Below are positions 54,424 to 63,816 of a stretch of DNA of 64,000 nt, piece by piece (position 1 is the first letter of the stretch; each line of letters begins with the position of its first letter). Below the pieces are notes generated by a model, which saw only the letters and a program-made list of their open reading frames with translations, made no database searches and was not told where the DNA came from. Source of the stretch: Elusimicrobiota bacterium (GTDB lineage: Bacteria > Elusimicrobiota > Elusimicrobia > FEN-1173); the NCBI GenBank assembly GCA_016721625.1, contig JADKHR010000001.1, positions 496,001-560,000 on the forward strand. Reading direction: 5' to 3'. A program made the translations under genes and the position numbers.

Positions 54424-56024
54424 CGCGTCTCGGCCCAGCGCAAACCGGCGATCAAAAGGCCCCCGAGCGCCGCCCCCAACCACAACCCATGGAAGGCGCG
54501 GGTCAGGGAAATGGACAGGGGGGTGTGGGCATGGCAAAACGTGTTGACGATGGACAGCGGCCCGACGAAACCCAACAAAAGGAACGGACGCGCGTCGTGA
54601 AAAATAAACCGAAGGGCCTGGGCCGCCGCCCCTCGCCCTGACGGAAGGAACGTCCCCCCCGCCGCCAGCCGAGCCCGAAGGGCGAACCCCAACCAGAGCA
54701 AGGGGTGCCCGATCAGAAATTCCTTAAACCGAGGCCGGACACCCAGGAGAGATTCCAGATGTCCGCGAACAACGATTTCCATGCTGGAGGCATCCGCCAC
54801 GGTGCCGTGACCGGTGCGGAGAACGAAATACGCGACGGCGCCGAGAACCGCGCCCCCGAGAACCAACCGACCCACCGTGACGGTTTCCTGAAGGACGTGT
54901 TGGATTTCCTCCGCCCTGTAAAGGGTGAAAAGAACGACGGCCAGGGGGAGGAGGAGGGAGACCTTGACCCCGCGAAACACCGAAAACCCCAGGGCGAACT
55001 CCGGCGCGGAAAGAAAGGCCGCGACGAGGAGGCCTCCCCCCAAAGCGACGCCCGCCAACCCCAGAGGCGCGGCCACGGGCGAACGCTGGCGGAGGGCCCA
55101 CTGGAAGGCCCCCAGCGGGACGACCACCGACGCCAAGAACGCCAGAAAAAGCCGCGCGCGCGTCGGCATCGGGGCCAAGGGGCGAGGCCAATCCCCATAA
55201 CGGGGATGCGCGATCCCGAGACGCCATCCGTCCGACCGGAGGGCCTGGGTCAGACGCGTCACAAAAGCCATGTTGGCTTTTTTCGGAAGACCGGGGAAAA
55301 GATGGACGTACAAGAACCGCGCGCCCCTCTCTCTAACCGCCCGCCGCAGGCGCCCGAGAACGGCGTCCGGGCCCTTGAGCGGCATCTCCTCTTCGCTCAA
55401 AGTGTGGGCGCGAAGGATCCGTTCGGGAAACTTCTTTTGAAGTGCGTCCATCCCGCGTTGGCGACCGAACTCGACCCAGGGCAAACGGTAATCGGTGGCT
55501 TCAAGCCAACCCACGACGGGGGCCAAGTCGGGGTATCCCATCACGGCGGCGCCGGAAAAAAGGATATTGCGCACGACCGGCCCGTTGCGGAGAGGGCGCG
55601 CGACCCGCGGCCATCCCTGGGGCCAATCGGAAAACTGCACCGGCTCCGGCCGGAGCGTCACGCCCACGCCCTCCGGGACGCGAGGATCCCATTCCCGCAA
55701 CAGGTCTCGAAGAGGGCGAGTGGGGTCCCAATAGACGGCGACGCCGGACACTCCCGCGGCCCGAAGATCCTCCAGAGTTCGCCAAGTCGCCTCGTCGTTT
55801 TGATCGGACAGGAGTTCTATTTCGGCGCCGTCGACGCAAAGCTCCACGGTATCGTCTTTTTCCCATTGCCAGCGCCCGGCCAAGGCGTGCGCCACAAAAA
55901 GGGTCGCCCATAGCCCCAGAAAAAACAGCGCCGCGTCCCGATGGGACCAACGGTTCATCCAGACCTGAAAGCGGCGTCCGCCTTCGATCGCCCGCTCGCG
56001 AAGGGCCGCGGCCAAGACCCTCAC
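54405..56024 (-). CDS. DUF5693 family polytopic membrane protein
   Basis: 539 residues from a GTG that overlaps the glgA stop. One N-terminal helix (ALFFLGLWATLFVAHAL), a soluble beta/alpha domain with LEDLRAAGVSGVAVYWDPTR, then seven or eight helices at the C-terminus (LFLAFLASVVVPLGAF, AVVLFTLYRAEE and others). DUF5693 genes accompany csaB; function unknown, probably in surface polysaccharide assembly. Confidence 0.85.
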   Translation of the reverse strand: MRVLAAALRERAIEGGRRFQVWMNRWSHRDAALFFLGLWATLFVAHALAGRWQWEKDDTVELCVDGAEIELLSDQNDEATWRTLEDLRAAGVSGVAVYWDPTRPLRDLLREWDPRVPEGVGVTLRPEPVQFSDWPQGWPRVARPLRNGPVVRNILFSGAAVMGYPDLAPVVGWLEATDYRLPWVEFGRQRGMDALQKKFPERILRAHTLSEEEMPLKGPDAVLGRLRRAVRERGARFLYVHLFPGLPKKANMAFVTRLTQALRSDGWRLGIAHPRYGDWPRPLAPMPTRARLFLAFLASVVVPLGAFQWALRQRSPVAAPLGLAGVALGGGLLVAAFLSAPEFALGFSVFRGVKVSLLLPLAVVLFTLYRAEEIQHVLQETVTVGRLVLGGAVLGAVAYFVLRTGHGTVADASSMEIVVRGHLESLLGVRPRFKEFLIGHPLLWLGFALRARLAAGGTFLPSGRGAAAQALRFIFHDARPFLLLGFVGPLSIVNTFCHAHTPLSISLTRAFHGLWLGAALGGLLIAGLRWAETRWQRLP

Positions 56025-57511
56025 GCTCGGGCCGTCTCCATGTGAGCCTCCACCGCTTTCTTCGACTGGGCCAAACGGTAAAGGTCCAAATAACGCCCCA
56101 CCGAATCTTTCCAATCGAAGGAAAGACCCATGCCCCGCCGCGTCAGGGCGCGCCACGCCGCCGGGTCCTCCCGGAAAAGCCGCACCGCCCGTTGCAGGGC
56201 GGCGCGGAACGCCGCGGTGTCCACGCGCTCAGCGACAAATCCCACGCCGACGCTTCCGTTGGGTGACGCGGGAGACACCGTGTCTTTCAACCCGCCGGTG
56301 GGCGTCACCACCGGCACGGCGCCGTAACGGAGCGCGATCATCTGGCCCAGGCCGCAGGGCTCGAAGCGCGAGGGCATGAGGAAAAGGTCGGCGCCGCCAT
56401 AAATTTTATGCGCGAGGGCCTCATCGAATTCCGTCGTGGCGGAGACCCGGCCCTTGAATTTTCGCGCGAGGGTTCGGAGCGCCGCTTGGTACACCCGGCT
56501 CCCCTGGCCCAGAAAAACCGCCTGGCACCCGTCATCGACGAACTCCTCCAACAGGTCCAAAAGCATGTCGAACCCTTTTTGGGGATCCAGGCGGGAGACC
56601 ATGGCGAGGATCGGCGCCCGCGGGTCGGTTTCGAGACCCACCGTGCGCTGAAGGTCTTCCCGGCAGACCGTCCGGGGGCCCAGGCTCCGGGCGGTGTAAC
56701 GCCGTGCCAAAAGCGGGTCCCGGGCGGGGTTCCACAAGGCGGTGTCCAACCCGTTCAGGACCCCGGCGTAATCTTTCCCCCGCCCTCGGAGAAATCCGTC
56801 TAACCCCGCCCCGAATTCTTCCGTCTGGGTTTCCAGAGCGTAAGAGGGGCTGACCGTGGAGAGCACGTGCGCGTAGGACATCCCCGCTTTCAAGAAATTC
56901 ACGCGATCATAAAATTCGATTTTGTCCGGGGTGAATTCGCTCCAGGGCAGGCCCGCGATGCCGAGGGTTTCTTTTGGAAAAACGCCTTGGTAGGCGATGT
57001 TGTGGATGCTGAAGACCGAGGCGGTGGGGATGAAAAACGAATCCGAGCGGTAGGCGGTCGCGAGCAAAGCGGGGACCAGTCCCGTCTGCCAGTCGTGGGC
57101 GTGGACGACGTCGGGACGGAACGCCACGGCTTTGGCGATTTCCAGGGCGGCCCGGGAGAGGAGGATGAAACGGATATCGTTGTCCGGAAAATCGCGCCCG
57201 CCGGGTTCGCCATAGACGCCGTCCCGGTCGAAATGGGCCGGGCTGTCGACCAAGTAAGCCCGAAGGCGGGGAGCGAACACGGCCTCGTAGACCCGAACCG
57301 TCTGTTCGCTCCCGCCGATGGGAACGCGGAGCGGAAAGGGAAGCAGAGTGAGCGGCGGGAGATCCGCTCGGAGGGAACGGTATTTGGGAAGAACGATCCG
57401 AACGTCATGGCCGGCCCGTTTCAAAGCGGCGGAAAGGGCGCCCACCACGTCGCCCAGCCCGCCGGTTTTAATGAAGGGGACCGCTTCGCTCGCGGCGAAG
57501 AGGATCTTCAT
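56021..57511 (-). CDS. glgA: Glycogen synthase
   Basis: 496-residue GT5 enzyme: MKILFAASEAVPFIKTGGLG with the ADP-glucose-binding KTGGL, VHAHDWQTGLVPALL, FSIHNIAYQGVFP, SRLDPQKGFDML, and MPSRFEPCGLGQMIALRYG. Elongates alpha-1,4-glucan. The ATG overlaps the galT stop (ATGA). Upstream in-frame sequence to 57931 is not needed; homology starts at MKILFAASE. Confidence 0.97.
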   Translation of the reverse strand: MKILFAASEAVPFIKTGGLGDVVGALSAALKRAGHDVRIVLPKYRSLRADLPPLTLLPFPLRVPIGGSEQTVRVYEAVFAPRLRAYLVDSPAHFDRDGVYGEPGGRDFPDNDIRFILLSRAALEIAKAVAFRPDVVHAHDWQTGLVPALLATAYRSDSFFIPTASVFSIHNIAYQGVFPKETLGIAGLPWSEFTPDKIEFYDRVNFLKAGMSYAHVLSTVSPSYALETQTEEFGAGLDGFLRGRGKDYAGVLNGLDTALWNPARDPLLARRYTARSLGPRTVCREDLQRTVGLETDPRAPILAMVSRLDPQKGFDMLLDLLEEFVDDGCQAVFLGQGSRVYQAALRTLARKFKGRVSATTEFDEALAHKIYGGADLFLMPSRFEPCGLGQMIALRYGAVPVVTPTGGLKDTVSPASPNGSVGVGFVAERVDTAAFRAALQRAVRLFREDPAAWRALTRRGMGLSFDWKDSVGRYLDLYRLAQSKKAVEAHMETARA

Positions 57512-58521
57512 TCCGCGGTAGGACGGCTGTTCGCCTCGCGCAGGTATTGCGCCGCCTGCTCGGGCGGCGTGGGGTTGATGTAGAAGCCGGCGCCCCATTC
57601 GAAGCCCGCGGTGTGGACAATTTTCGGCATGAGCTCGATGTGCCAGTGGAAGTGCGCCAGCCGGCTCGCCTTGAGCGGGCTGGTGTGAACGATGAAATTG
57701 TAGGGCGGATGGTCCAAAACGTTGTTCAACCGGTTCAGAACGCTTTTGAGCGTCTGGCTCAGGGACCGCAATTGCGCGTCGGAGGCGCCCTCGAAGTCCG
57801 AGGCGTGGGTTCGAGGGAGGATCCACATCTCGAAAGGAAACCGGCTGGCGAAGGGCGCGATCACGGCGAAATCGTCGTTCACCTCGATGACGCGCTCCCT
57901 CTTTTCCAACTCGGCCCGCAGGATCTCGCAAAAGATACAGCGGCCCTTTTGCTCGAAATATTCCTCGGCCCCGCGAAGCTCTTGCTTGACCCGGATCGGC
58001 ACCATGGGCGTGGCGATCAATTGGGAATGGGCGTGGGACAGGGACGCTCCCGCCGCGGACCCCCGATTTTTGAAAACGAGGATGTATTCAAAACGCGGGT
58101 CCCGCTTGAGGTCGTAGATGCGCTCGCGCCAAGCGGAAAAAACCTCGGCCACGCGCGCTTCGTCCAAATCTTCCAGTTGACGGCTGTGATCTTCCGTTTC
58201 GACGATGACCTCGTGGGCGCCCAGGCCGTCCATGCGATCGAAAAGATCTTCTCCGGAGCGATGCAAGTCACCTTCAATTTGGAGGGCGGGGTACTTGTTG
58301 GGGATCACGCGCAAGTTCCAGCCGGGGGTGTTGGGGCCTCGGCCCTTCCCGCCATAAGCCAGGATCTCGGGAGGCGTTTTGGATTCGTTTCCAGGGCAGA
58401 AAGGACATGGCACGGACCCCTGGTTTTCCCGCATGGCGCTAAACCCTCCGGGACGGCGGCTTCGCTCCGTGGAAATAATGACCCAACGGCCGATGACCGG
58501 GTCGCGTCTCAGTTCAGGCAT
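57508..58521 (-). CDS. galT: Galactose-1-phosphate uridylyltransferase
   Basis: 337 residues. RRDPVIGRWVIISTERSRRP start, zinc site CPFCPGNE, SLSHAHSQLIATP, active-site HFHWHIELMPK (HxHxE form of the HxHxQ triad). Second CIFCEIL pair near residue 195. Links UDP-glucose and galactose-1-phosphate. In an operon with glgA, consistent with sugar-nucleotide metabolism for glycogen or envelope sugars. Confidence 0.95.
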   Translation of the reverse strand: MPELRRDPVIGRWVIISTERSRRPGGFSAMRENQGSVPCPFCPGNESKTPPEILAYGGKGRGPNTPGWNLRVIPNKYPALQIEGDLHRSGEDLFDRMDGLGAHEVIVETEDHSRQLEDLDEARVAEVFSAWRERIYDLKRDPRFEYILVFKNRGSAAGASLSHAHSQLIATPMVPIRVKQELRGAEEYFEQKGRCIFCEILRAELEKRERVIEVNDDFAVIAPFASRFPFEMWILPRTHASDFEGASDAQLRSLSQTLKSVLNRLNNVLDHPPYNFIVHTSPLKASRLAHFHWHIELMPKIVHTAGFEWGAGFYINPTPPEQAAQYLREANSRPTAE

Positions 58522-59176
58522 GGATGTCCTCCGAAATCGGATCGACCGGACCCTCGGGAGCCGGGGGCGCGGAAGCTTCCGGCGTGTCGGCCGGGGGGGC
58601 GTTTTCCAAAAGGGGCTCCTCCGCGGCGGGGGTCGTTAACGAATCCTCCGGAGGGACCAATTCCTCCAGACGAGGAAGCTCGTCCAGCGATCGGAGGCCG
58701 AACTGCTTCATGAAATCCGTGGTGGTCCCATAGAGGAGCGGGCGGCCGAGGGCCTCTTTGCGGCCTACGATTTTGACGAGCTTCCGCTCCAGGAGCGTCT
58801 CCAGAGTTCCGGAAACGTCGACGCCGCGAATATCCTCCACCTCGCCCCGGGTGAGAGGTTGTTTGTAGGCCACGATGGAAAGAGTTTCCAGCGCCGAAGG
58901 AGAAAGGCGGAGCGCGGTCTTTTCCTTATAGAGCTTCCGAACCCATTGGCTGAAGCCCGGGCGTGAAGCCAATTGGTACCCTTGGGCCACCTCGACGACA
59001 TGATAGGGAGCCTGGCGCTCGTCCAGTTCCCGATCCACGGCCGACAGATCCTCACGAAGTTCGATTTCCGTAAACGACGGGTCGCCCAGGACATGGAGGA
59101 TCTCCGTCATCTTAAGCGGACGGTCGGTCATCCAAAGAAGAAGTTCCAAAACTTTTTTTCGCTCGTCTCGTTCCAT
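58514..59176 (-). CDS. scpB: Segregation and condensation protein B
   Basis: 220 residues with two winged-helix domains: LLLWMTDRPLKMTEILHVLG, then LSPSALETLSIVAYKQPLTRGEVEDIRGVD and GRPLLYGTTTDFMKQFGL, the ScpB signature. The tail (~50 residues) is Pro/Ala/Glu-rich. ScpA-ScpB bind SMC to form bacterial condensin. Starts immediately after the scpA stop; overlaps galT by eight bases. Confidence 0.96.
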   Translation of the reverse strand: MERDERKKVLELLLWMTDRPLKMTEILHVLGDPSFTEIELREDLSAVDRELDERQAPYHVVEVAQGYQLASRPGFSQWVRKLYKEKTALRLSPSALETLSIVAYKQPLTRGEVEDIRGVDVSGTLETLLERKLVKIVGRKEALGRPLLYGTTTDFMKQFGLRSLDELPRLEELVPPEDSLTTPAAEEPLLENAPPADTPEASAPPAPEGPVDPISEDIHA

Positions 59177-59971
59177 TTATTCTCCCCCCACGGGTTCCGG
59201 GAGCGGTGCCGCCGGCGCGGGGACCGGTTCCTGGGCCACCGGATCCTCCGCCAGTTCCTGAGGCAAGGAGTGCGAGTGGTAAACGCGGATTTCACCGAAC
59301 GATTCCGTCTGGCGCGCGGCGATTTGCCTCAATCGGATCAGCTCCAAGACAGCCAAAAAGGTGATGATAAGGCCGCGGCGGGTGGCTTCCCGCTGTAGGA
59401 TTTCCTTAAAGGTGGCGAAGGGTCGGGACGCCAGGAACGCCAACACGTCTTTGATCTTGACCTCGATGGGCACATCGTCGCTCTCGATTTCGCGCACCCG
59501 GGGCTTGAGATTTTTCAAGACGTCCCGGAAAGCGTCCAGGAGGTCGAAGAGCGACGCCTCCATGGTGAAATCAGTGTCGTTAAAATGGGGGGATCCCCGG
59601 TAATGGACGTCCTTCGACGTCTGAAGCTTCTGCTCCAGGTGGCGAGCGGCCTCTTTGAAACGTTGGTATTCCAGAAGGCGTTCCACGAGGTTTGCGCGCG
59701 GGTCCTCTTCCTCTTCCGCCGCGGAGGACGGCGCGGGAAGAAGCGTCCTCGCCTTGATTTGCATGAGCGTCGCCGCCATGACCAAGAACTCCCCGGCCAA
59801 ATTGAGATCCAGGTCCTTCAAGACGTCCATCATCCCGAGGTATTCGGCGGTGATTTGGGAAATGGGAATGTCGTAAATGTTGAGGTCGTTTTTCTTGATG
59901 AGATAGAGCAGAAGGTCCAGGGGACCCTCAAAAACCTCAAGTTTAACCTCGTTCACGGCGTTGGCGGTCAT
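59177..59971 (-). CDS. scpA: Segregation and condensation protein A
   Basis: 264 residues: FEGPLDLLLYLIKKNDLNIYDIPISQITAEYL is the N-terminal SMC-binding kleisin start, followed by EFLVMAATLMQIKARTLLP and a C-terminal winged helix (TFLAVLELIRLRQI). Kleisin subunit of the SMC-ScpAB condensin. ATG overlaps the trpS stop by four bases. Proline/alanine-rich tail. Confidence 0.97.
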   Translation of the reverse strand: MTANAVNEVKLEVFEGPLDLLLYLIKKNDLNIYDIPISQITAEYLGMMDVLKDLDLNLAGEFLVMAATLMQIKARTLLPAPSSAAEEEEDPRANLVERLLEYQRFKEAARHLEQKLQTSKDVHYRGSPHFNDTDFTMEASLFDLLDAFRDVLKNLKPRVREIESDDVPIEVKIKDVLAFLASRPFATFKEILQREATRRGLIITFLAVLELIRLRQIAARQTESFGEIRVYHSHSLPQELAEDPVAQEPVPAPAAPLPEPVGGE

Positions 59972-60972
59972 TTTGTCCTGGGGCGAAGGCCCATGGCGGT
60001 TTGAACTTCGGCCAAAGTCTCTTGGGCCACGGCTTTGGCCCGCCGGGTCCCTTCTTCAAGAACGTCTCGGATATAATCCGGTTTTTGGGCCAACAGAACC
60101 CGTTTCTCTTGGATGGCTTTGAGGGGCTCCATCAACCCCAGCAGATGCTTCTTGCACGCCACGCACCCGATGCGCCCTTCCCGGCATTCCAACTCCCGGC
60201 TGGGGGCCTCGGCATTATAAATCTTGTGCAGGGCGAAAACAACGCATCCTTCGGGGTGGCCGGGATCGTTGGCGCGGAGTTTTGCCGGGTCCGTGAACAT
60301 TTTTTGAATTTTTCCCCAAAGGATTTCAGGCGTGTCGCCGAGTTCCACGGAATTTCCATAGGATTTGGACATCTTGCGGCCGTCCAGCCCCGGCACTTTG
60401 GGAGTTCGCCCGAGCATCGCCTTGGGCTCCGGGAAAACGTTTCCGTAAAGCCGATTGAAACGCCGGGCGATTTCCTGGGTGAGTTCGAGGTGGGAGAGTT
60501 GGTCCTCTCCCACCGGGACCGCTTGCGCTTTGTAGACCAGGATGTCCGCCGCCTGAAGCACCGGATAACCCAAAAACCCGTGGGTCGTGATTTCTCGCCC
60601 CGTGATCTCCCGCAGTTGCTCTTTATAGGTAGGAATTCGCTCCAACCACCCCAGAGGGGTGATCATGGAGAAAAGAAGCGCCAGTTCCGAGTGTTCCGGC
60701 ACACGGGATTGGACGAAGAACACGCTTTTTTCCGGGTCCAACCCCGCCGCCAGCCAGTCCAACACCATATCGTGGATGCTAGCCTGAAGGTCTTTGGTGT
60801 CCTCGTACCCCGTCGTGAGGGCGTGGAGATCCGCCACCATGAAAAAACAGCGGTGTTTTCCCCCATTTTGCAATTGGATCCAAGGAACCAACGCCCCCCA
60901 ATAATTGCCGAGGTGCAATTTGCCGGTGGGCCGCATGCCGGAAAGAACGGGAATAAGAGGGTTCGTCGTCAT
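59968..60972 (-). CDS. trpS: Tryptophanyl-tRNA synthetase
   Basis: 334-residue class I synthetase with SGMRPTGKLHLGNYWGAL (HIGH motif as HLGN), PVGEDQLSHLELTQEIARRF and GRKMSKSYGNSV (KMSKS). Charges tRNA-Trp. First gene of the long minus-strand run down to ftsB; upstream 60973-61067 is a short AT-rich gap with no clear terminator. Confidence 0.98.
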   Translation of the reverse strand: MTTNPLIPVLSGMRPTGKLHLGNYWGALVPWIQLQNGGKHRCFFMVADLHALTTGYEDTKDLQASIHDMVLDWLAAGLDPEKSVFFVQSRVPEHSELALLFSMITPLGWLERIPTYKEQLREITGREITTHGFLGYPVLQAADILVYKAQAVPVGEDQLSHLELTQEIARRFNRLYGNVFPEPKAMLGRTPKVPGLDGRKMSKSYGNSVELGDTPEILWGKIQKMFTDPAKLRANDPGHPEGCVVFALHKIYNAEAPSRELECREGRIGCVACKKHLLGLMEPLKAIQEKRVLLAQKPDYIRDVLEEGTRRAKAVAQETLAEVQTAMGLRPRTK

Positions 60973-61067
60973 TTTTGCGTCTCAAAAACGTGATGAATTT
61001 TAATTTTTAAGAGGAGGATTGTCAATCGAAAGGACGAAAGGCGGGCCGGCAGGGCCCCCGTCCACCG

Positions 61068-61520
61068 TCAGGGGGAGTCGGGCTCAAGAACCAGAGATTC
61101 GGAGGGAGAACGAGGCCTTTTCGTCTTGTGGGCCAGCCATTTGGCGAAATTCTTGTCCCGTTCAAGGATGTGCCGGGAGATCCAGGCGTTGACGAACTCA
61201 CCGAATTCCGCCAACGCGGGAGATTCTCCCTCGTGCATTTTTTCCAGCGTCTTTCGGACCCGGGACAGCAGACCCTCATGTTCCAGCCGGTGGCTTTCCA
61301 ATTCAGGATACGCGACCCTCTCCATTTGGTCTTCCTCCCCGCGGAAATGGGTCATGGCATAATGGTGGAGATAATGGAGAGTCTGCTCCAACTGTTCGGG
61401 TCCGCGGTTTTCCCGGCAGGCTTCATCAAAGGTTTCGGCGCAACGGAACAACTCCCGGTGTTCCCGGTCCACGCGCGGAATGCCGGTGGTGTAAAGATCA
61501 GACCATTCGAATTTCGTCAT
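61068..61520 (-). CDS. Bacteriohemerythrin
   Basis: 150 residues. All seven di-iron ligands can be placed: H21 (VDREHREL), H58 and E62 (THFRGEE), H77 and H81 (HRLEHEGL), H117 and D122 (SRHILERD). Binds oxygen reversibly; may serve in oxygen sensing, storage or protection. The ATG at 61520 has GGAG nine bases upstream; an alternative start eight codons upstream is less likely. Confidence 0.93.
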   Translation of the reverse strand: MTKFEWSDLYTTGIPRVDREHRELFRCAETFDEACRENRGPEQLEQTLHYLHHYAMTHFRGEEDQMERVAYPELESHRLEHEGLLSRVRKTLEKMHEGESPALAEFGEFVNAWISRHILERDKNFAKWLAHKTKRPRSPSESLVLEPDSP

Positions 61521-61592
61521 AGTGACTCCTGCCGTTTTTATCAACTATTTTGTTCATACCCTTCAGACCATTAAAGAAAGTCTTTGGTTTCA

Positions 61593-62469
61593 CTAAGAGT
61601 CGTTTGGTACCCCCGAACGCCCACCCGCGCGGGATTGCCCAAACAAGTGATGGGACGACAAATCCCGGACGGTCCGCTCGTAACTGCCGAGGGGGCCCGC
61701 CTTTTGGTTTTTCGCCCAACGAACGAATTCGTCCAATCCCTTTCTTAATGTCATCCGGGGTCGGTAAGAAAAAGACGGTGACCACGCCGGTGTAGGGGTT
61801 GCCCAGGGATTGGCGGGACCCATACACGTTGAAATAACGGAGGATCACCACGGAAAAACCGTGAGCGGAAGCGGTTTGAAGGCAGAGATCTTCCTGGTGT
61901 TTCTTGGTGAGCGCGTAAATGGAGCCGGGATCCAAAGCGGCGTCCTCGGCGGTGGGAACCGGGCGCATGTCGCGGCCGCAGTGGGCGCATTTAATTTGAA
62001 AATCCCCCCTCTCCAGGTCCCCGCGAACCCGCCGGGCGGGATGGCCTTGGCCGTGGCGGGGACAGCGAGCGGCGCCTTCCCCATAGACGGCCCGGGAGGA
62101 AGCCAGCACCAGTTTTTTAATCCGGGTTTTTTGGCCGACGATGGCCTGCAGGAGGGCGGCTGTTCCTCCCACATTGGTGTCGACGTAACGAGCGACCTCA
62201 TATTGGCTTTGGCCCACGCCGGTTCGGGCAGCGAAATGGAAGACGACCTCGATCCCGTCGAGGGCTTTGGCCAGGTCCCCGGGACGACGGACATCGCCCC
62301 GCATTCGCTCCACGCGGGGATCCAGCGCGGATGGGAACTGCCTTTCCTTTCCATGAATCTGGGGGTCCAGGACATCCAACACCCGAACGTGGTGGCCCTT
62401 GGCCAAAAGAGCCTCCGCGGTGTGGGACCCGACAAAGCCGGCTCCGCCGGTGAGGAGGATTTGGGTCAC
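61593..62469 (-). pseudogene. NAD-dependent sugar epimerase/dehydratase with internal deletion and frameshift
   Basis: GTG start overlaps the stop of the upstream glycosyltransferase. ILLTGGAGFVGSHTAEALL (Rossmann), FHFAARTG, a CAHCGRDMRPVPTAED zinc-ribbon-like insert, and catalytic YALTKKH are intact up to YFNVYGSRQSLGNPYTGVVT. The normal 90-100 residues that follow are absent: near 61780 the sequence jumps to SYRPRMTLRKGLDEFVRWAK, a family C-terminus, in another frame, ending at 61593. Read without the shift, the frame runs into the hemerythrin start (61498). Probably non-functional, or collapsed in assembly. Confidence 0.75.
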
Positions 62470-63686
62470 GACAACGTTCCCCCCGCTTTGTCCAGTTCCT
62501 CCATCAGAATATCGGAGGGACGGTAGGATCGGGCGATGGCGCGCATGGAGACGGCCCTGGCCTTCCAGGCCGGATCGTCTAAAAGTTCCTCGGCCGCGCG
62601 GGCGATCCCGGCGGGTGAAACGCGGTCCCCGCGGATGGTTTTGCCCAGTCCGGCCCGCTCCGCGAAAAACATGGAGGAAAACTGATCCAGGTTGGAAGCC
62701 ACGCCGAGGAACGGGACGCCGGCCAAGAGACACTGATTGATACCGCCGCTCCCCCCGTTGTGGATGACCAGGTCCGCCGCTTTTGCCGCGACGTCCCCGG
62801 GAATGTAGGGAGCGGGGTGAAGTTCCAGGACCCCGGGGGCGGGGTTGCGGATGTCTCGATCGGGCCCCGTCGCCACAAACACGCGAAGCGGGCGTTTTCC
62901 CAATCCTTCCAGAATCGCCGGCAGAGCGTTTGGGTTTCCCGAGGTGCCCAGGGCGATGAAAACGGTTTTTTTGTTGGGGCTCTGAGCGGTTATATTTTCC
63001 GGCAAGGGGACGCTAGGGGACCAAGCGACGGGTCCCAAATAACGGTGCGTGGAAGGAAGACCCCGGGTTGAAACGATTTCGGGCAGATCCGGATAAAGCG
63101 TTCGGTCCCCTGCGCAGTAGGTCTTTCTCAAATCGGCGCCGATCCCCCGCTGTCCCCATTTTCGGAGAAGGCGATTGAACCCCTTCGCATAGGCTCGAAA
63201 ATACAGGGGACGAAGGAGATTAAAGATCGTTTGCCCTAAAGAGACCCCGAGCCGATCCACGACCCCCCATTCGGGGACGACCCACCGGGTGGCGGCATAA
63301 GGACTCCAGTGGGCGTTGACGACGTTCAAGAAGGGAATCCCCGCCCGTTGGGCACTGACCGCCAGGGAGAGGCGGGTGTCCCCCACCACGAAGGACGGCC
63401 TGGTGCGGCGGAAAAGCTCGAGCTCGTCCGACACGTAACGGTCCAGTGTTTCGAAGTCATAGGCCGGCTTTCCTTGGCGGAGCCGTTCCAAGAAGAGAGC
63501 GGTGGAGAAGCTCGCCAGCGGGAACCATGGGCCCGGAAGCGGCCCGACGATTTTATTGAACCGGTCGTCCCAAGCGAAAACCGGTTCAAACCGGGCCCGG
63601 TCCAACCCCGCGGCGAGCGAGACCATCCGCCCCACATGGGCCAACGTCACCGCCTCCGCGACAAAGAGAACCCTTTGGGGAGTCAC
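62466..63686 (-). CDS. UGT/MGT-type glycosyltransferase, paralogue of the fusion-protein domain
   Basis: 406 residues from GTG 63686. VLFVAEAVTLAHVGRMVSLA matches ILFFSEAVTLAHVSRPLMLM of the fusion at 9.7 kb, and the donor site HNGGSGGINQCLLAGVPFL replaces the UGT signature. GT-B fold, nucleotide-sugar donor, lipid or secondary-metabolite acceptor likely. Overlaps the epimerase start by four bases, implying a glycosylation operon. Confidence 0.88.
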   Translation of the reverse strand: MTPQRVLFVAEAVTLAHVGRMVSLAAGLDRARFEPVFAWDDRFNKIVGPLPGPWFPLASFSTALFLERLRQGKPAYDFETLDRYVSDELELFRRTRPSFVVGDTRLSLAVSAQRAGIPFLNVVNAHWSPYAATRWVVPEWGVVDRLGVSLGQTIFNLLRPLYFRAYAKGFNRLLRKWGQRGIGADLRKTYCAGDRTLYPDLPEIVSTRGLPSTHRYLGPVAWSPSVPLPENITAQSPNKKTVFIALGTSGNPNALPAILEGLGKRPLRVFVATGPDRDIRNPAPGVLELHPAPYIPGDVAAKAADLVIHNGGSGGINQCLLAGVPFLGVASNLDQFSSMFFAERAGLGKTIRGDRVSPAGIARAAEELLDDPAWKARAVSMRAIARSYRPSDILMEELDKAGGTLS

Positions 63687-63816
63687 GGGAGAAGCCTATA
63701 TCAGAAATCCTATTCCATCAAGGGAAAACCCTCGACCGTGCGCGTGCCCAGGAAAAGATCATCCGCTCCGTGGGAGCGGGAAAACTCCTCTGGACGTTAA
63801 AGAGGCGGCTTGGATT

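Noticed and set aside
54705..55913. A 402-codon plus-strand frame
   Set aside because: Antisense to the DUF5693 gene; composition (Arg/Pro/Gly) and lack of motifs mark it as a shadow.
57547..58713. A 388-codon plus-strand frame
   Set aside because: Antisense to galT and scpB, both well supported.
63687..63816. A possible small gene between the glycosyltransferase and sdhB
   Set aside because: Short open frames exist on the plus strand, but there is no ribosome site or recognisable sequence.
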